Positions 1-9,109 of a stretch of 64,000 bases of DNA are shown here, piece by piece. A program made the position numbers and the translations under genes. Every line of letters begins with the position of its first letter. Within the stretch, counting starts at the first letter, position 1. Below the pieces are notes generated by a model. That model was given only the letters and a program-made list of their open reading frames with translations, had not been told where the DNA came from and searched no databases. The stretch comes from Bacteroidales bacterium (GTDB lineage: Bacteria; Bacteroidota; Bacteroidia; Bacteroidales; GCA-2748055), in NCBI GenBank assembly GCA_029210585.1, contig JARGFP010000001.1, forward strand, positions 208,050 to 272,049, in the 5' to 3' direction.

Positions 1-95
1 GCATACAATTCATACAGCGATGGCAAAAGCTTGCGTTTAGCCAGGTCGCCTGACGCTCCGAATATGATCAGTATCTGGTCTCCTGTTCTTTCCAT
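1..95 (-). CDS. zwf: Glucose-6-phosphate dehydrogenase, N-terminal fragment (cut by window edge)
   Basis: The first 31 codons read from an ATG at 95 and run off the window. They encode the N-terminal Rossmann motif [12 protein letters not shown] followed by LPSLYELY, which is characteristic of glucose-6-phosphate dehydrogenase, the NADP-dependent first step of the oxidative pentose phosphate pathway in the cytoplasm. The ATG lies 2 bases after the FKBP stop codon, so the two genes are very probably co-transcribed with the FKBP gene first. The assignment rests on this motif only; the catalytic region is outside the window. Confidence 0.85.
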   Translation of the reverse strand, partial: MERTGDQILIIFGASGDLAKRKLLPSLYELY

Positions 96-97
96 GG

Positions 98-769
98 CTA
101 TTGGGTGATATCAAGCAATTCGATTTCAAATATTAAAGTGGATCCGGCAGGAATGTCACCACCCATCTGGCGGTCGCCATAACCCAGGTGCGGGGGGATG
201 TATACTACATATTCAGCACCTGGCTTCATCAGTTGCAACACCTCGGTCCAGCCCGGGATCACCCGATTTACGGGAAACTCGGCGGGTTCACCCCTGTCGT
301 GTGAGGAATCAAATTTCGTCCCGTCGAGCAAATACCCGGTATAGTGCACCTTCACATTGGATTCAGGAGAGGGAGAAGGACCAGCCCCTTCCTGGATCAC
401 GCGGTATTGCAGTCCCGACTGCGTCTCAATAATGCCTTCCTCCTTCCTGTTCTCTGCCAGGAATTTTAAACCCAATTCCTTTGTCTTCACCAGTTTTTCG
501 GCATTCACCTGCTCAGAAACCCTCCGTATATAGTTGTTGGCTGTTTCCGCATCCATTACGGCATTGCTGTCTGCTGCAGCAAGGAATCCCTTTGCCACCA
601 TATCGTAATCCAGGGTGAGCTGGAATTGCATGGTTCCCTGGTACATACTGACACCCACCATGTAAGAGAGGCTGTCCTTCCGGTTTTCAAGTTTTACCTT
701 TTTCTGCGCCGTAATTGGCAGGGCGAAGCATAACAGGACCAATACCACTGCAAACTTTCCTTTCATCAT
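98..769 (-). CDS. FKBP-type peptidyl-prolyl cis-trans isomerase, exported
   Basis: Protein of about 223 aa with an N-terminal signal peptide (hydrophobic run [17 protein letters not shown]), an alpha-helical FKBP_N-type region around residues 30-115, and a C-terminal FKBP domain from about residue 122. The FKBP domain shows [18 protein letters not shown], the [10 protein letters not shown] motif and the GYGDR...[14 protein letters not shown] end. The family catalyses proline isomerisation during folding; the signal places it in the periplasm or envelope, like FkpA/Mip proteins. The reading frame stays open upstream to 952, but the signal peptide begins at the ATG pair at 769/766, so the longer form is rejected. 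It sits directly before zwf, with no obvious functional link. Confidence 0.9.
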   Translation of the reverse strand: MMKGKFAVVLVLLCFALPITAQKKVKLENRKDSLSYMVGVSMYQGTMQFQLTLDYDMVAKGFLAAADSNAVMDAETANNYIRRVSEQVNAEKLVKTKELGLKFLAENRKEEGIIETQSGLQYRVIQEGAGPSPSPESNVKVHYTGYLLDGTKFDSSHDRGEPAEFPVNRVIPGWTEVLQLMKPGAEYVVYIPPHLGYGDRQMGGDIPAGSTLIFEIELLDITQ

Positions 770-973
770 CTTTCGGTTTTTATTTGCCCGAAGATATAAC
801 AATCGAAAGGAAAAAGAAAACCGAAATGCCTGGAGGGAACTTAAAACAAACAGGATAAAACCCAACTTTGCCTTTGCAGCGTTCGTTCCCGGCAGACAAT
901 TGCAACCTGGTCTTCCCGTTGAATTTATTGCAGAAGTGGCCCGGGCCGGCAATACATTAAGAAGGGAGACAAG

Positions 974-1765
974 CTACCAGTAGAGCGGGGTGCCGTACAT
1001 TGGATTGACACTTCCAAATGGTGAACTGTAGAACGGGGCATCGGAACGATGGATCGTGGCACCGATGGAAAAACTGCCGAAATTATAGGTGGCACCGATG
1101 GAAAGGTCGTTGAATTGCATCGTCTGCAGTTCACCATTGACCGGCACCAATGCCATGCTCCTCGTGCCGCTGCCATGAACGACCAGGTTTTCTGTAAGCC
1201 TGTAGGAAGCAGCAACATAGGTCGACATGTTGGTCATCCCGGCATTCAAGGGACTTTCTTCATTGACGATCCCGGTTACCGGTACGGTTCGTCCCACCAT
1301 CACCCCGGCATGGAATGCCAGCCGGTTGGTTGCCGCATAATCCAGTTGCGGGGCTGCATACATATTCATTACAGAACCGAAACGTGGAAAATAGGTAAAC
1401 GATGTGCCAACTGAGGTGGAATAAGACCATGGGTTGATTCGTTGCTGTTCAGCAGGTATTTCCCTGTCCCTGTTGCTGTCGATTTCCTTCCATATTCGCA
1501 ATACCGGGTCCGAAACCAATGCTTCATCTGCTTCCTGATCCAGGAATTCCTGGTTGGCAATGGCCGTTTCCGTTGTCGCCCTTCCTGTAATCAGCAAGTC
1601 TGTGTGTATCCTGCCTGCAGTCTCCTTCGGCGCAGCAACAGGAACAGTATCATTTGCTGCTGCGGTCATGCGGTCAGCAAGCTGATCAGTCTGTCCTTTT
1701 GCAGGCAGGAATCCTGCTGCGGCCAGGCAAATACCAAAGGTCCATATGAAAAAATGCTTTCTCAT
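974..1765 (-). CDS. Exported protein of unknown function, probable outer-membrane beta-barrel
   Basis: A 263-aa protein not assigned to a named family. It has a signal peptide (MRKHFFIWTFGICLAAAGFL, cleavage near AKGQ). A linker of about 90 residues is rich in Ala, Thr and Glu and contains no clear fold. From about residue 110 the sequence alternates polar and hydrophobic residues with many Gly, Ser and Tyr (TSFTYFPRFGSV, YVAASYRLTENLVVHGSG, LSIGATYNFGSFSIGATI), as in small outer-membrane beta-barrels. The gene follows its neighbours on the minus strand but is 204 bases from the FKBP gene, so it may be a separate unit. Function is unknown; a surface or envelope location is inferred from signal and composition only. 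Confidence 0.65.
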   Translation of the reverse strand: MRKHFFIWTFGICLAAAGFLPAKGQTDQLADRMTAAANDTVPVAAPKETAGRIHTDLLITGRATTETAIANQEFLDQEADEALVSDPVLRIWKEIDSNRDREIPAEQQRINPWSYSTSVGTSFTYFPRFGSVMNMYAAPQLDYAATNRLAFHAGVMVGRTVPVTGIVNEESPLNAGMTNMSTYVAASYRLTENLVVHGSGTRSMALVPVNGELQTMQFNDLSIGATYNFGSFSIGATIHRSDAPFYSSPFGSVNPMYGTPLYW

Positions 1766-1891
1766 CTGACTGTAAAGATAATGAAACGTTCGTCATTGCA
1801 CAAAAAAAACAGCGGAATTGGGGCATCCTGAGTTGAACCGAAAACCTGCGGTAGGTGCGCCCGGGTGAACCTGCTGGACAAACAGAAAAAA

Positions 1892-1919
1892 GGCAACACC
1901 AGGTAGTCCGGGTGTTGCC
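1892..1919 (-). terminator. Intrinsic terminator after the symporter gene
   Basis: Perfect 9-bp stem GGCAACACC/GGTGTTGCC with a 10-base loop. On the minus strand it is followed by a run of T (complement of the A run at 1886-1891), so it ends transcription of the symporter whose stop lies at 1947. The plus-strand side also has a short T run. Confidence 0.75.
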
Positions 1920-1946
1920 TTTGTAATTAATCTCTACTGGTAAATC

Positions 1947-3632
1947 CTACCAGAAATAAATATAGAACCCGATAACAAATGCAATGATAATTGCGGAATT
2001 GATCACATCCCATTTGTTCCAGCTGGCACGGGTAAGGGCACGTTGTTCAGGTGATGCAGACCCGAAGTAGAGTCCCTGGATCGAGGCCGGATCCTTGGGT
2101 GACGTGAAGGTACTCACGATCAGCATCAGCACGATGATGATAGCGAACAGTGCGATCTCGTAGTGCAACCAGTTGGGTGCAACGATCAGGTCATATATGA
2201 ATCCATCTCCCACGGTATCGCCATAGTATACCTTCAGTCCGAGGCGCAGCATCCCGAGAATGAAACCCACAACCAGTCCTGTAAACCCGGCGACAGGAGT
2301 GGTTCGCTTGCTCATGACTCCCAACAGGAATACAGCGGCGATACCCGGTGCCAGCAGTGACTGCACATCCTGCAGGTAGGCATAAAGTACCTTCCCGAGG
2401 CTTTTCATAACGGGTATCCAGAGGATCCCCAGGATAACGATCACAATGGTCGCCAGTCGACCCACCATCACGTAATGACGCTCTGTGGCTTTGGGTCTGT
2501 ACTTTTGGTAAAAGTCGACAGTGAACAACATCGCCGAAGAGTTGAACAAGGAAGCGAGTGAACTCATGAGTGCGGCAAGGATTCCCCCAACAACGATCCC
2601 GGTGAATCCTTTCGGCAGCAGTTCCTTCACGAGGGTTGAAAAGGCGGCATCATTACTTGCCAGGTCCAGCATCGGTCGCTGGGTTTCAGGATCAATTTTC
2701 TGTGTCAGTGCAAAAGCGATCATTCCCGGGATCAGGAAGATAAAAACAGGTGTGAGTTTCAGGTAGGCCCCAAAGATGGTTCCACGCCTTGCCTGGCGCT
2801 GGTCGCGTCCGGAGAGTACGCGCTGCACGATGAACTGGTCGGTACACCAGTACCAGAACCCGATGATCGCCGATCCCAGGATTACCCCGGTCCACGGGAA
2901 ATCAGTATCCTTCGGAGATCGGATCAGGTTGGTCATGCTGTCGCCGAATTCATTGGCAGGTACCGCGCGGGTGATCTCCATCATCTCAGCCCAACCGCCC
3001 AGCTTGACCAGCCCGAGTATCAGGATGGCAATGGATCCGAACAACAAAATGGGCGTTTGAAGCACAGATGTGTACAACACGGCCTTCATCCCGCCAAACG
3101 TTGTATACAGACCTGTGAGCACCACGAGTCCGATCGCACTCACCCAGAAGAAGTCGATCTGCCAGGTGCCAATGGTAATGAACTCGATGCCGAATACATC
3201 CTTGAATACCACTCCCCCGGCGTAAACGGTCACAGCCACCTTGGTAAGGATATAGCTTACGATGGAAATGATGGAAAGGAATGAACGTGCATTGGAGTTG
3301 TATCTTCGTTCCAGAAACTCCGGCATGGTGAACACACCGCTCCTGGCATAAAACGGAACAAACAACCAGCCCAGCAGCAGGATCAGCCATCCGTGCATTT
3401 CCCAGTGGGCCATTGCCATACCACTGCTTGCGCCGGCACCGGCAAGCCCGACGAGGTGTTCAGAACCAATATTAGAGGCGAAAATGGAGGCGCCAATTGC
3501 AATCCAGGTGGCATCCCGCCCTGCAAGAAAATAGTCCGAAGTATCCTTGTCCTTCTTTTTCAGGGTCCACAGGATAATGCCAACGAGGGCCAGGGCGAAC
3601 AAACCCAATACGATCCAGTCTAAATTAGCCAT
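1947..3632 (-). CDS. Sodium:solute symporter, SGLT-like (SSS family)
   Basis: A 561-aa polytopic membrane protein with about 14 hydrophobic segments, the usual size and topology of the SSS family (LeuT fold). The first segment has the motif ASIFASNIGSEHLVGLAGAGA. The segment near residue 355 reads AALMSSLASLFNSSAMLFTVD, closely resembling the Na2-site helix of the Vibrio galactose symporter vSGLT, including its paired serines. The family couples inward sodium flow to uptake of sugars, other polyols or carboxylates; the substrate cannot be read here, though the vSGLT-like helix favours a sugar. The gene is divergent from a second SSS gene at 3880 and is followed by its own terminator. Confidence 0.9.
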   Translation of the reverse strand: MANLDWIVLGLFALALVGIILWTLKKKDKDTSDYFLAGRDATWIAIGASIFASNIGSEHLVGLAGAGASSGMAMAHWEMHGWLILLLGWLFVPFYARSGVFTMPEFLERRYNSNARSFLSIISIVSYILTKVAVTVYAGGVVFKDVFGIEFITIGTWQIDFFWVSAIGLVVLTGLYTTFGGMKAVLYTSVLQTPILLFGSIAILILGLVKLGGWAEMMEITRAVPANEFGDSMTNLIRSPKDTDFPWTGVILGSAIIGFWYWCTDQFIVQRVLSGRDQRQARRGTIFGAYLKLTPVFIFLIPGMIAFALTQKIDPETQRPMLDLASNDAAFSTLVKELLPKGFTGIVVGGILAALMSSLASLFNSSAMLFTVDFYQKYRPKATERHYVMVGRLATIVIVILGILWIPVMKSLGKVLYAYLQDVQSLLAPGIAAVFLLGVMSKRTTPVAGFTGLVVGFILGMLRLGLKVYYGDTVGDGFIYDLIVAPNWLHYEIALFAIIIVLMLIVSTFTSPKDPASIQGLYFGSASPEQRALTRASWNKWDVINSAIIIAFVIGFYIYFW

Positions 3633-3726
3633 AATTTGAATGAGTTAGAGTTAGAGTTAGCTTAAGGTATCAGTAGAAATCGCAGCATTTATTAGTGTAA
3701 ATTATACGCTTGCTGTTTTCAGACTC

Positions 3727-3758
3727 CAATGATAGTGCATATTTCCAAATATGACAAA
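3727..3758 (-). promoter_or_regulatory. Candidate Bacteroidota promoter for the minus-strand symporter
   Basis: On the minus strand TTTG (3758-3755), a 20-base spacer and TATCATTG (3734-3727) match the phylum consensus TTTG-N19-TAnnTTTG with one mismatch in the -7 box. It would give a leader of about 90 bases. The 247-base divergent region also holds three tandem copies of AGTTAG (3643-3660) next to the start codon. Confidence 0.4.
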
Positions 3759-3879
3759 ATATTGGCAATAAATGGACGAAAAATTATCATCAATTTTTGA
3801 CAATTTATAGGCTGATCTGAAGGATAGTATTATTTTAGCAGGGTTTTTACTATCAAACTCAAATTGAAACAACACAAAA

Positions 3880-5598
3880 ATGGAAACACTGCCAAACCTT
3901 GAACAGTTTAACCTGACATGGATCGACTACTCGATCATGATCATTTATTTTGCCTTCGTGCTTGGCATAGGATGGGCATTGAAGAAGTACATGAAGAATG
4001 CCACCGATTTCCTGGAAGCAGGAAGATCCCTTCCGGCATGGGTAACAGGTCTCGCCTTTATTTCTGCCAACCTGGGCGCCCTGGAGGTGATCGGCATGGC
4101 GGCTTCGGGAGCGAAATATGGCATGGCCACGGTGCACTTCTACTGGATCGGTGCCATCCCTGCAATGATTTTCCTGGCCATTTTCATGATGCCGTTTTAT
4201 TACGGGTCCAAGGCGCGCTCCGTGCCCGAATATCTCAAACTGAGGTTTGATGAAAAAACGAGGGGCTTCAATGCATTCTCCTTTGCCATCATGACCATCT
4301 TTGCCTCGGGTATTTCCATGTATGCGCTTGCACTCCTGATGGAGACCCTGCTGGGATGGAACTTCCACATGAGTTTGTTTATTTCGGCATTTATTGTGCT
4401 GATCTATACCTACCTGGGCGGACTCAGTTCGGCCATTTACAACGAGGTGCTGCAATTCTTCCTGATCGTGATCGGATTCCTGCCCCTGGTGATCATCGGG
4501 CTGATCAAGGTAGGCGGCTGGGATGGCATGGTAAATAAACTGGCCATGCCAAATCCATTGGGTCTGGATACCTCCGGGTTCGATCATTCGTGGCAGAATA
4601 TCTCGCCTGAACATCCCATGGGAGGATGGATCGGGATTTTCTTCGGGCTTGGCTTTGTCCTCTCATTCGGATACTGGTGTACCAACTTCCTGGTGGTGCA
4701 ACGGGCCATGGCTGCCGGTTCCATGAGCGATGCAAGGAAAACACCGCTGATTGGTGCCTTTCCCAAGATGTTCATCCCCTTCCTGGTAATCATCCCCGGT
4801 ATGATTGCAATGGCACTGCTGAATTCAGGCGACGAGACATTCCATCTTCCTGCGAAAGGTTCCAGCTACGACTATGACCTGGTGATCCCGATGATGCTGA
4901 AACGCTTCCTGCCCACGGGAGTGCTCGGGCTCGGCCTTACTGCCCTGATGGCCTCATTCATGAGCGGGATGGCAGGAAACGTAACTGCGTTCAATACCGT
5001 GTTCACCTACGACATCTACCAGAGCTACCTGGTTCCCGGAAAAAGCGACAGCCACTATTTGCGCGTTGGGCAGCTGACCACGATTTTCGGGGTACTGGTG
5101 AGTATTCTCACTGCCTATGTGGCTGCGATGTTCAATAATATCATGGACTTCCTGCAACTGATCTTCGCATTTATCAATGCCCCGCTGTTTGCCGCCTTCC
5201 TGATGGGGATGTTCACCAAGCGGACCACCGGTCACGGTGCCTTCTGGGGACTGCTGACCGGTACATTTTCGGCCGGACTGGTGCACGGATTCACACAGCC
5301 TGTAGGCGCCGAAAGCCTGGTAAAAGGAGGGTGGACAGGTACCGTACTGCAGACCTTCCCCAGTGAAATGGCTCAGAACTTCTGGATCGCCATCATTGCT
5401 TTCTCCGTGGCACTGGTTGCCACCATTGTTATTTCCCTGCTGACCAAACGGACCAAAACCGACGAGGAACTCAGGGGACTTGTCTACCAGCTTACTCCCA
5501 AAACCATTGATGACAGCAAACACTGGTATCATCGTCCGGGATTCCTGGCATGGGTGGTCGGCATCATTGCAGTGATTTTAAGTATAATATTCTGGTAA
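3880..5598 (+). CDS. Sodium:solute symporter (SSS family), second paralogue
   Basis: A 572-aa multi-pass membrane protein of the SSS family. It has the family signatures near the N-terminus (NATDFLEAGRSLPAWVTGLAF, ISANLGALEVIGMAASGAKY), the FGYWCTNFLVVQRAM motif around residue 265, and the ALMASFMSGMAGNVTAFNTVF helix near residue 355. It lacks the exact double-serine of vSGLT in that helix and is only distantly similar to the divergent neighbour, so a different substrate is likely. A 90-aa membrane protein begins 18 bases after its stop and is probably translated from the same mRNA. Substrate unknown; a sugar, polyol or organic acid would be typical. Confidence 0.9.
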   Translation: METLPNLEQFNLTWIDYSIMIIYFAFVLGIGWALKKYMKNATDFLEAGRSLPAWVTGLAFISANLGALEVIGMAASGAKYGMATVHFYWIGAIPAMIFLAIFMMPFYYGSKARSVPEYLKLRFDEKTRGFNAFSFAIMTIFASGISMYALALLMETLLGWNFHMSLFISAFIVLIYTYLGGLSSAIYNEVLQFFLIVIGFLPLVIIGLIKVGGWDGMVNKLAMPNPLGLDTSGFDHSWQNISPEHPMGGWIGIFFGLGFVLSFGYWCTNFLVVQRAMAAGSMSDARKTPLIGAFPKMFIPFLVIIPGMIAMALLNSGDETFHLPAKGSSYDYDLVIPMMLKRFLPTGVLGLGLTALMASFMSGMAGNVTAFNTVFTYDIYQSYLVPGKSDSHYLRVGQLTTIFGVLVSILTAYVAAMFNNIMDFLQLIFAFINAPLFAAFLMGMFTKRTTGHGAFWGLLTGTFSAGLVHGFTQPVGAESLVKGGWTGTVLQTFPSEMAQNFWIAIIAFSVALVATIVISLLTKRTKTDEELRGLVYQLTPKTIDDSKHWYHRPGFLAWVVGIIAVILSIIFW

Positions 5599-5616
5599 TC
5601 TGAAAAAAATAAAAAC

Positions 5617-5889
5617 ATGGGTTTAGATATAAAAATACCGATTGGCTTAATGTTTGTCATCTTTGGTGCAATCCTGACCATTTTCGGACTGGTTACCATG
5701 GGTGATGCAATGTACGAGATCTCCATCGGCAAAAACATCAACCTCTATTCCGGTATCGGAATGCTCGCATTTGGCACCTTCATGCTCATTATTTCCGACT
5801 TGAAATTCGGAAAGAGAATCGACGAATCACTTGGCATCGACGAGGAAGAACTGACCGAGGAAGCCAAAAAAGAATTACTCAATAAGTAG
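5617..5889 (+). CDS. Small two-helix membrane protein downstream of the symporter (function unknown)
   Basis: A 90-aa protein with two hydrophobic segments, about residues 7-30 (IPIGLMFVIFGAILTIFGLV) and 42-60 (LYSGIGMLAFGTFMLIISDL), and an acidic C-terminal tail (GIDEEELTEEAKKELL). It starts 18 bases after the SSS symporter and ends before a strong terminator, so the two form a bicistronic unit. No enzyme motif is present. The simplest inference is an accessory or stabilising subunit for the symporter, but this rests on gene order alone; it could equally be an independent membrane protein. Confidence 0.75.
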   Translation: MGLDIKIPIGLMFVIFGAILTIFGLVTMGDAMYEISIGKNINLYSGIGMLAFGTFMLIISDLKFGKRIDESLGIDEEELTEEAKKELLNK

Positions 5890-5925
5890 TTAAGATTAAC
5901 CTGCGGGTTTCTTCAAGGACACGAG

Positions 5926-5965
5926 AGAATTACGTAATTTAATACACAAAAAATTACGTAATTCT
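5926..5965. terminator. Bidirectional terminator with self-palindromic arms
   Basis: Perfect 15-bp stem: AGAATTACGTAATTT (5926-5940), a 10-base loop, and AAATTACGTAATTCT (5951-5965), followed by T-rich sequence on both strands. It separates the convergent 90-aa gene and EamA gene; the EamA stop codon (5954-5956) lies inside the stem. Each arm contains the 12-bp palindrome AATTACGTAATT. Confidence 0.7.
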
Positions 5966-6868
5966 TTTATGTCTTCTTCCTGCCATTATTACAGTGATCG
6001 CCCCTGACAGGACAATCAGTGCACCAGTGATGCTCAGCACTGAAAATGATTCAGGTTCAATCCAGGAAACCTGCATCCTGGACAGGATGGCCATGGTTAC
6101 GAAAGTGATGATGGGATTGAGAGTAATGATCACGCTTACCTTATTGGCTTCCGTGTACTTGATCGCAAGGGACAATGACCCGTATGCCAATACAGTATTC
6201 AATCCGAGGTAATACAGCAGCAGGTACTCTTCTCCTTCCAGGGCTGGTAATTTACTGAACTGCGCGAAGGGCAGCAGCATGATGGCACAAAAGCTGTAAA
6301 TAAACAGGTTCAGCTGGTTGGGTGAATACGTCCGGAGAAGGGTTTTCTGCAAGGAGGCGAACACGGCCCATGACAAGCCACCGCCGAAGATCAGCAACAT
6401 GCCGCGGGTAAAATGATTCCCGGCATTGACCAGGTCCCTGATCTGTTCTGAATAAAAGAGCCCGATACCGGCGACAACAAGTGCAAAACCGACCAGGTGC
6501 TGCAACGTCACCTGCTCCCTGAATATCAGTATTCCGGATAAGGCAAAAGTAACCGGTGCCACCATGATAAACACCTGTGATGATGAAGGGCTTACGTATT
6601 TGATTCCCGAGATGAATCCAAGGTAGTTAAAGCCCAGGAACACGGCAGCCAGCAGCAACATCCAGTGCAAATTTCTGTAGATGGCAAAATCCTTCCGGCG
6701 GAAAATGAATGTAACGGTGGCAAGTGTCAGGAACGCTGTACTGAACCTTACCCAGACCACGGTAACCGGGGAAAGCTCCGTAATGGCAATTTTCAATGCA
6801 ATGGCCAGGAATCCCCAGAGGGAAGCCGTAATTGATGCATACAGTATGCCTTTCGAATTGTCGGTCAT
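5954..6868 (-). CDS. EamA/DMT-family transporter
   Basis: About 304 aa with ten predicted membrane segments arranged as two similar halves of five, typical of drug/metabolite exporters of the EamA (RhaT-like) family. Visible landmarks are SITASLWGFLAIALKIAI at the first helix, the proline and glycine pattern around YVSPSSSQVFIMVAPVTFALSG at the end of the first half, and NKVSVIITLNPIITFVTMAI in the second. The frame is open to 6946, but the ATG at 6868 places the start directly before the first membrane helix; the added residues upstream look non-native. The exported compound is unknown. The gene is convergent with the symporter unit and shares its terminator. Confidence 0.85.
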   Translation of the reverse strand: MTDNSKGILYASITASLWGFLAIALKIAITELSPVTVVWVRFSTAFLTLATVTFIFRRKDFAIYRNLHWMLLLAAVFLGFNYLGFISGIKYVSPSSSQVFIMVAPVTFALSGILIFREQVTLQHLVGFALVVAGIGLFYSEQIRDLVNAGNHFTRGMLLIFGGGLSWAVFASLQKTLLRTYSPNQLNLFIYSFCAIMLLPFAQFSKLPALEGEEYLLLYYLGLNTVLAYGSLSLAIKYTEANKVSVIITLNPIITFVTMAILSRMQVSWIEPESFSVLSITGALIVLSGAITVIMAGRRHKRIT

Positions 6869-6975
6869 GTTGGAAAAATAACATGCAAAGATCATAAAAT
6901 TTACAACCAACCAGCACCAATGCCCACATTTTTTTACCGCATGCAAGTAAGGCGATACAGAACCAAACCACCCCT

Positions 6976-7194
6976 TTGCCTGTTATATATGAAACCCAAT
7001 ACACGAACAAAAGAATCGCACTGTTTTTTCTCCTTCCGCTTGTCTTCATGCAATGCAAACGCCTGTCGGAGTTTACAAAATTTGATCTCACATATAACGA
7101 GACTGTAGTGATTTCGTGGATGCCCGGGTATTGGGCTTATCAATGCTGTGGGTTTTTCAGGATGGTCATTCCCGGATGCCCTGTCCGAGGCTGA
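6976..7194 (+). pseudogene. Possible truncated lipoprotein fragment
   Basis: The plus strand here encodes a positively charged start, a hydrophobic run (RIALFFLLPLVFMQC) and then KRLSEFTKFDLTYNETVVI, which looks like the signal and first mature residues of a Bacteroidota lipoprotein. After about residue 46 the sequence loses that character and runs into the 3' end of the TonB receptor gene on the opposite strand, overlapping it by 29 bases. A complete protein is therefore unlikely; a decayed remnant is the best reading. It could also be chance coding in a 300-base intergenic region. Confidence 0.35.
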
Positions 7195-9031
7195 ACGATA
7201 CACCACCGATCACGCTGATTCCCGGCATGGGGTATCCATTCACAACCTGGTAAACCTGGTTCAGCAGGTTTTTACCGGCAACGTATATTTCCAGGCCAGG
7301 CACTACATCATACATCGCTTTTGCATCAACGATACCATATGATTCAGAAATGCTGTTCGCTGGATCACCAGCACTGATGCTGGTATACAGTCCACTGATC
7401 ACCTTGATATTGGCCGCAATCCCAAATTTCCCTTTTTCGGCAATGGCTCCTGCGTATACCTGGTGTGCAGGCGCATAATAAAGTTGTTGATCTGTATCCA
7501 GGTAGCTGTAGTTCAGATCAAGCTGCAGGTTGGCGGTGGGGCGGAAGGAAGATTCAACTTCAATCCCCCAGTTCCTGAATTCCCCGGAATTGTTGCGTAC
7601 CATGAATGGCGGCGGGTTAGAATTTGGTTCCGTAACGATCAGGTTGGACCCTTCGATCACGTACCCCGAGATGTCCAGCATCCCTATCCATCCCAGTCGC
7701 TGGGATAACCCGATTTCATAGTTCCACAATCGTTCGGGCCCAAGATCCGGATTGGGGGCAAACAGGTACATTTCCATCATGGTCGGACTTCTGAATCCTT
7801 TTGATGCCAGTACTTTCAGTGTTGTTCCATTCAGCGGCTTCGCTGTAAGTCCAAGTTGCGGCACCCATTCAGCTCCGAAACCGGAATGGTTTTCGTACCG
7901 GGCACCGGCAGAAAGGCTGAGGATACTGAACAGGTCCTGTTCAACCAGCAGATAACCGGCAGACTCATTCACGGTAATGAAAGTATCGGCAAAAAATCCA
8001 AAGGAGCCCTTGCCCCCGTAATTTTTCACATCCACGCCTGCGGTGACTGTCCCTCCCTGCCATGACTCAACGGACTGGAAAAGGTTGATGCCCATGTTTA
8101 CATCCTCAGATACCCATCCGTCGGAAAATGCGTGATCACCCGAATTATGGAAAGCATATAGCCCACCCTGCGTATTCCCATAATTGTTATTTACGGATAC
8201 AGTGGCCATCCGTCGCGTAATATCTCCCAGGAAAGCAACCGAGCTGACATCCCCGAAGCGACCAGGATCCTCGAAGGAATAGCCTGCCCAGGTAAACCCT
8301 GCCTTTGCTGACCAGTTCGGGTTGAATTCAACACCGGCGAAGGCATGCAGGTTCGTGATACTGAATGCAGACGTATCCCGGTGACCGTCTGTCTGGTTGT
8401 GATTCAAACGTACACCGGCATAGAAATTCTTTCCGGCATACCCTGCTGAAAGACCGGTTTTCAATGTGTTAAATGATCCGTATGCTGCATGTCCGTTGAT
8501 AAGCAACCCTTGTTCTTCCTGCTTCCTCGTAATGACATTGATCACACCCCCCATGGCATTTGACCCGTACAGCAGGGATGCCGGACCCCTGACCACTTCA
8601 ACGCGCTCCACGTTGGATGTCATGTGGAAATTGGGCAGCGGGTGCCCAAACACACCCATATACTGGGGTTGTCCATCCACCAGCATCATTACCCTGGCAT
8701 TCGGGTTCCCCCCTACTCCGCGAATGGTGATCTGACCCGAAGTTGCATTCCCCAGTGCATAGCCTGCCACGCCGATCTCGCTGACAAACAGGCTGGGAGT
8801 GATTTTCGCAACCACGGGAAGAATATTTGTCTCTTCCTGGCTCTTTATCTCTTCCTGGCTGATCACGGATATGGTCACCGGGGTACTGGTACGCGCCACT
8901 TCTACCCGGTTCCCTGATACCACTACCTCGTCGATATTTATGGTATCGGGTGTTGCAGCAATGATTGTGCTGCTTGTGACCATTGTAATTGCCAGGGTGG
9001 TCAACAGTGTGTGACAGCGTGCTCTCTTCAT
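7166..9031 (-). CDS. TonB-dependent outer-membrane receptor, probably for nickel or another metal chelate
   Basis: About 621 aa starting at the ATG at 9031, which gives a proper signal peptide (LLTTLAITMVTSSTIIAA). A likely TonB box (TINIDEVVVSG) follows, then a plug domain with QITIRGVGGNPNARVMMLVDG and VERVEVVRGPASLLYGSNAMGG, then a 22-strand-type barrel ending in GGVSFSLGQGIRE. There is no N-terminal carboxypeptidase-like domain and no SusD partner, so it is of the metal/vitamin type rather than a polysaccharide system. It lies 78 bases downstream of nikR in the same direction. By analogy with NikR-controlled TonB receptors of Helicobacter, nickel is the inferred substrate. The barrel itself shows no residue that settles this. 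Confidence 0.88.
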   Translation of the reverse strand: MKRARCHTLLTTLAITMVTSSTIIAATPDTINIDEVVVSGNRVEVARTSTPVTISVISQEEIKSQEETNILPVVAKITPSLFVSEIGVAGYALGNATSGQITIRGVGGNPNARVMMLVDGQPQYMGVFGHPLPNFHMTSNVERVEVVRGPASLLYGSNAMGGVINVITRKQEEQGLLINGHAAYGSFNTLKTGLSAGYAGKNFYAGVRLNHNQTDGHRDTSAFSITNLHAFAGVEFNPNWSAKAGFTWAGYSFEDPGRFGDVSSVAFLGDITRRMATVSVNNNYGNTQGGLYAFHNSGDHAFSDGWVSEDVNMGINLFQSVESWQGGTVTAGVDVKNYGGKGSFGFFADTFITVNESAGYLLVEQDLFSILSLSAGARYENHSGFGAEWVPQLGLTAKPLNGTTLKVLASKGFRSPTMMEMYLFAPNPDLGPERLWNYEIGLSQRLGWIGMLDISGYVIEGSNLIVTEPNSNPPPFMVRNNSGEFRNWGIEVESSFRPTANLQLDLNYSYLDTDQQLYYAPAHQVYAGAIAEKGKFGIAANIKVISGLYTSISAGDPANSISESYGIVDAKAMYDVVPGLEIYVAGKNLLNQVYQVVNGYPMPGISVIGGVSFSLGQGIRE

Positions 9032-9109
9032 GTTTCGGAATTTATGGTTTAATTTTACACGTTTTTTTTGCATTCATTTATCTGCCTGCAGCGCAGGCGC
9101 TGGTGGATA

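Noticed and set aside
770-952. Longer N-terminus of the FKBP protein.
   Set aside because: A clear signal peptide begins at 769; the upstream residues are non-conserved in character and cover the leader.
3859-4614. 251-codon frame antisense to the second symporter.
   Set aside because: Rich in His, Gln and Gly as expected from reading a membrane-protein gene backwards; no domain.
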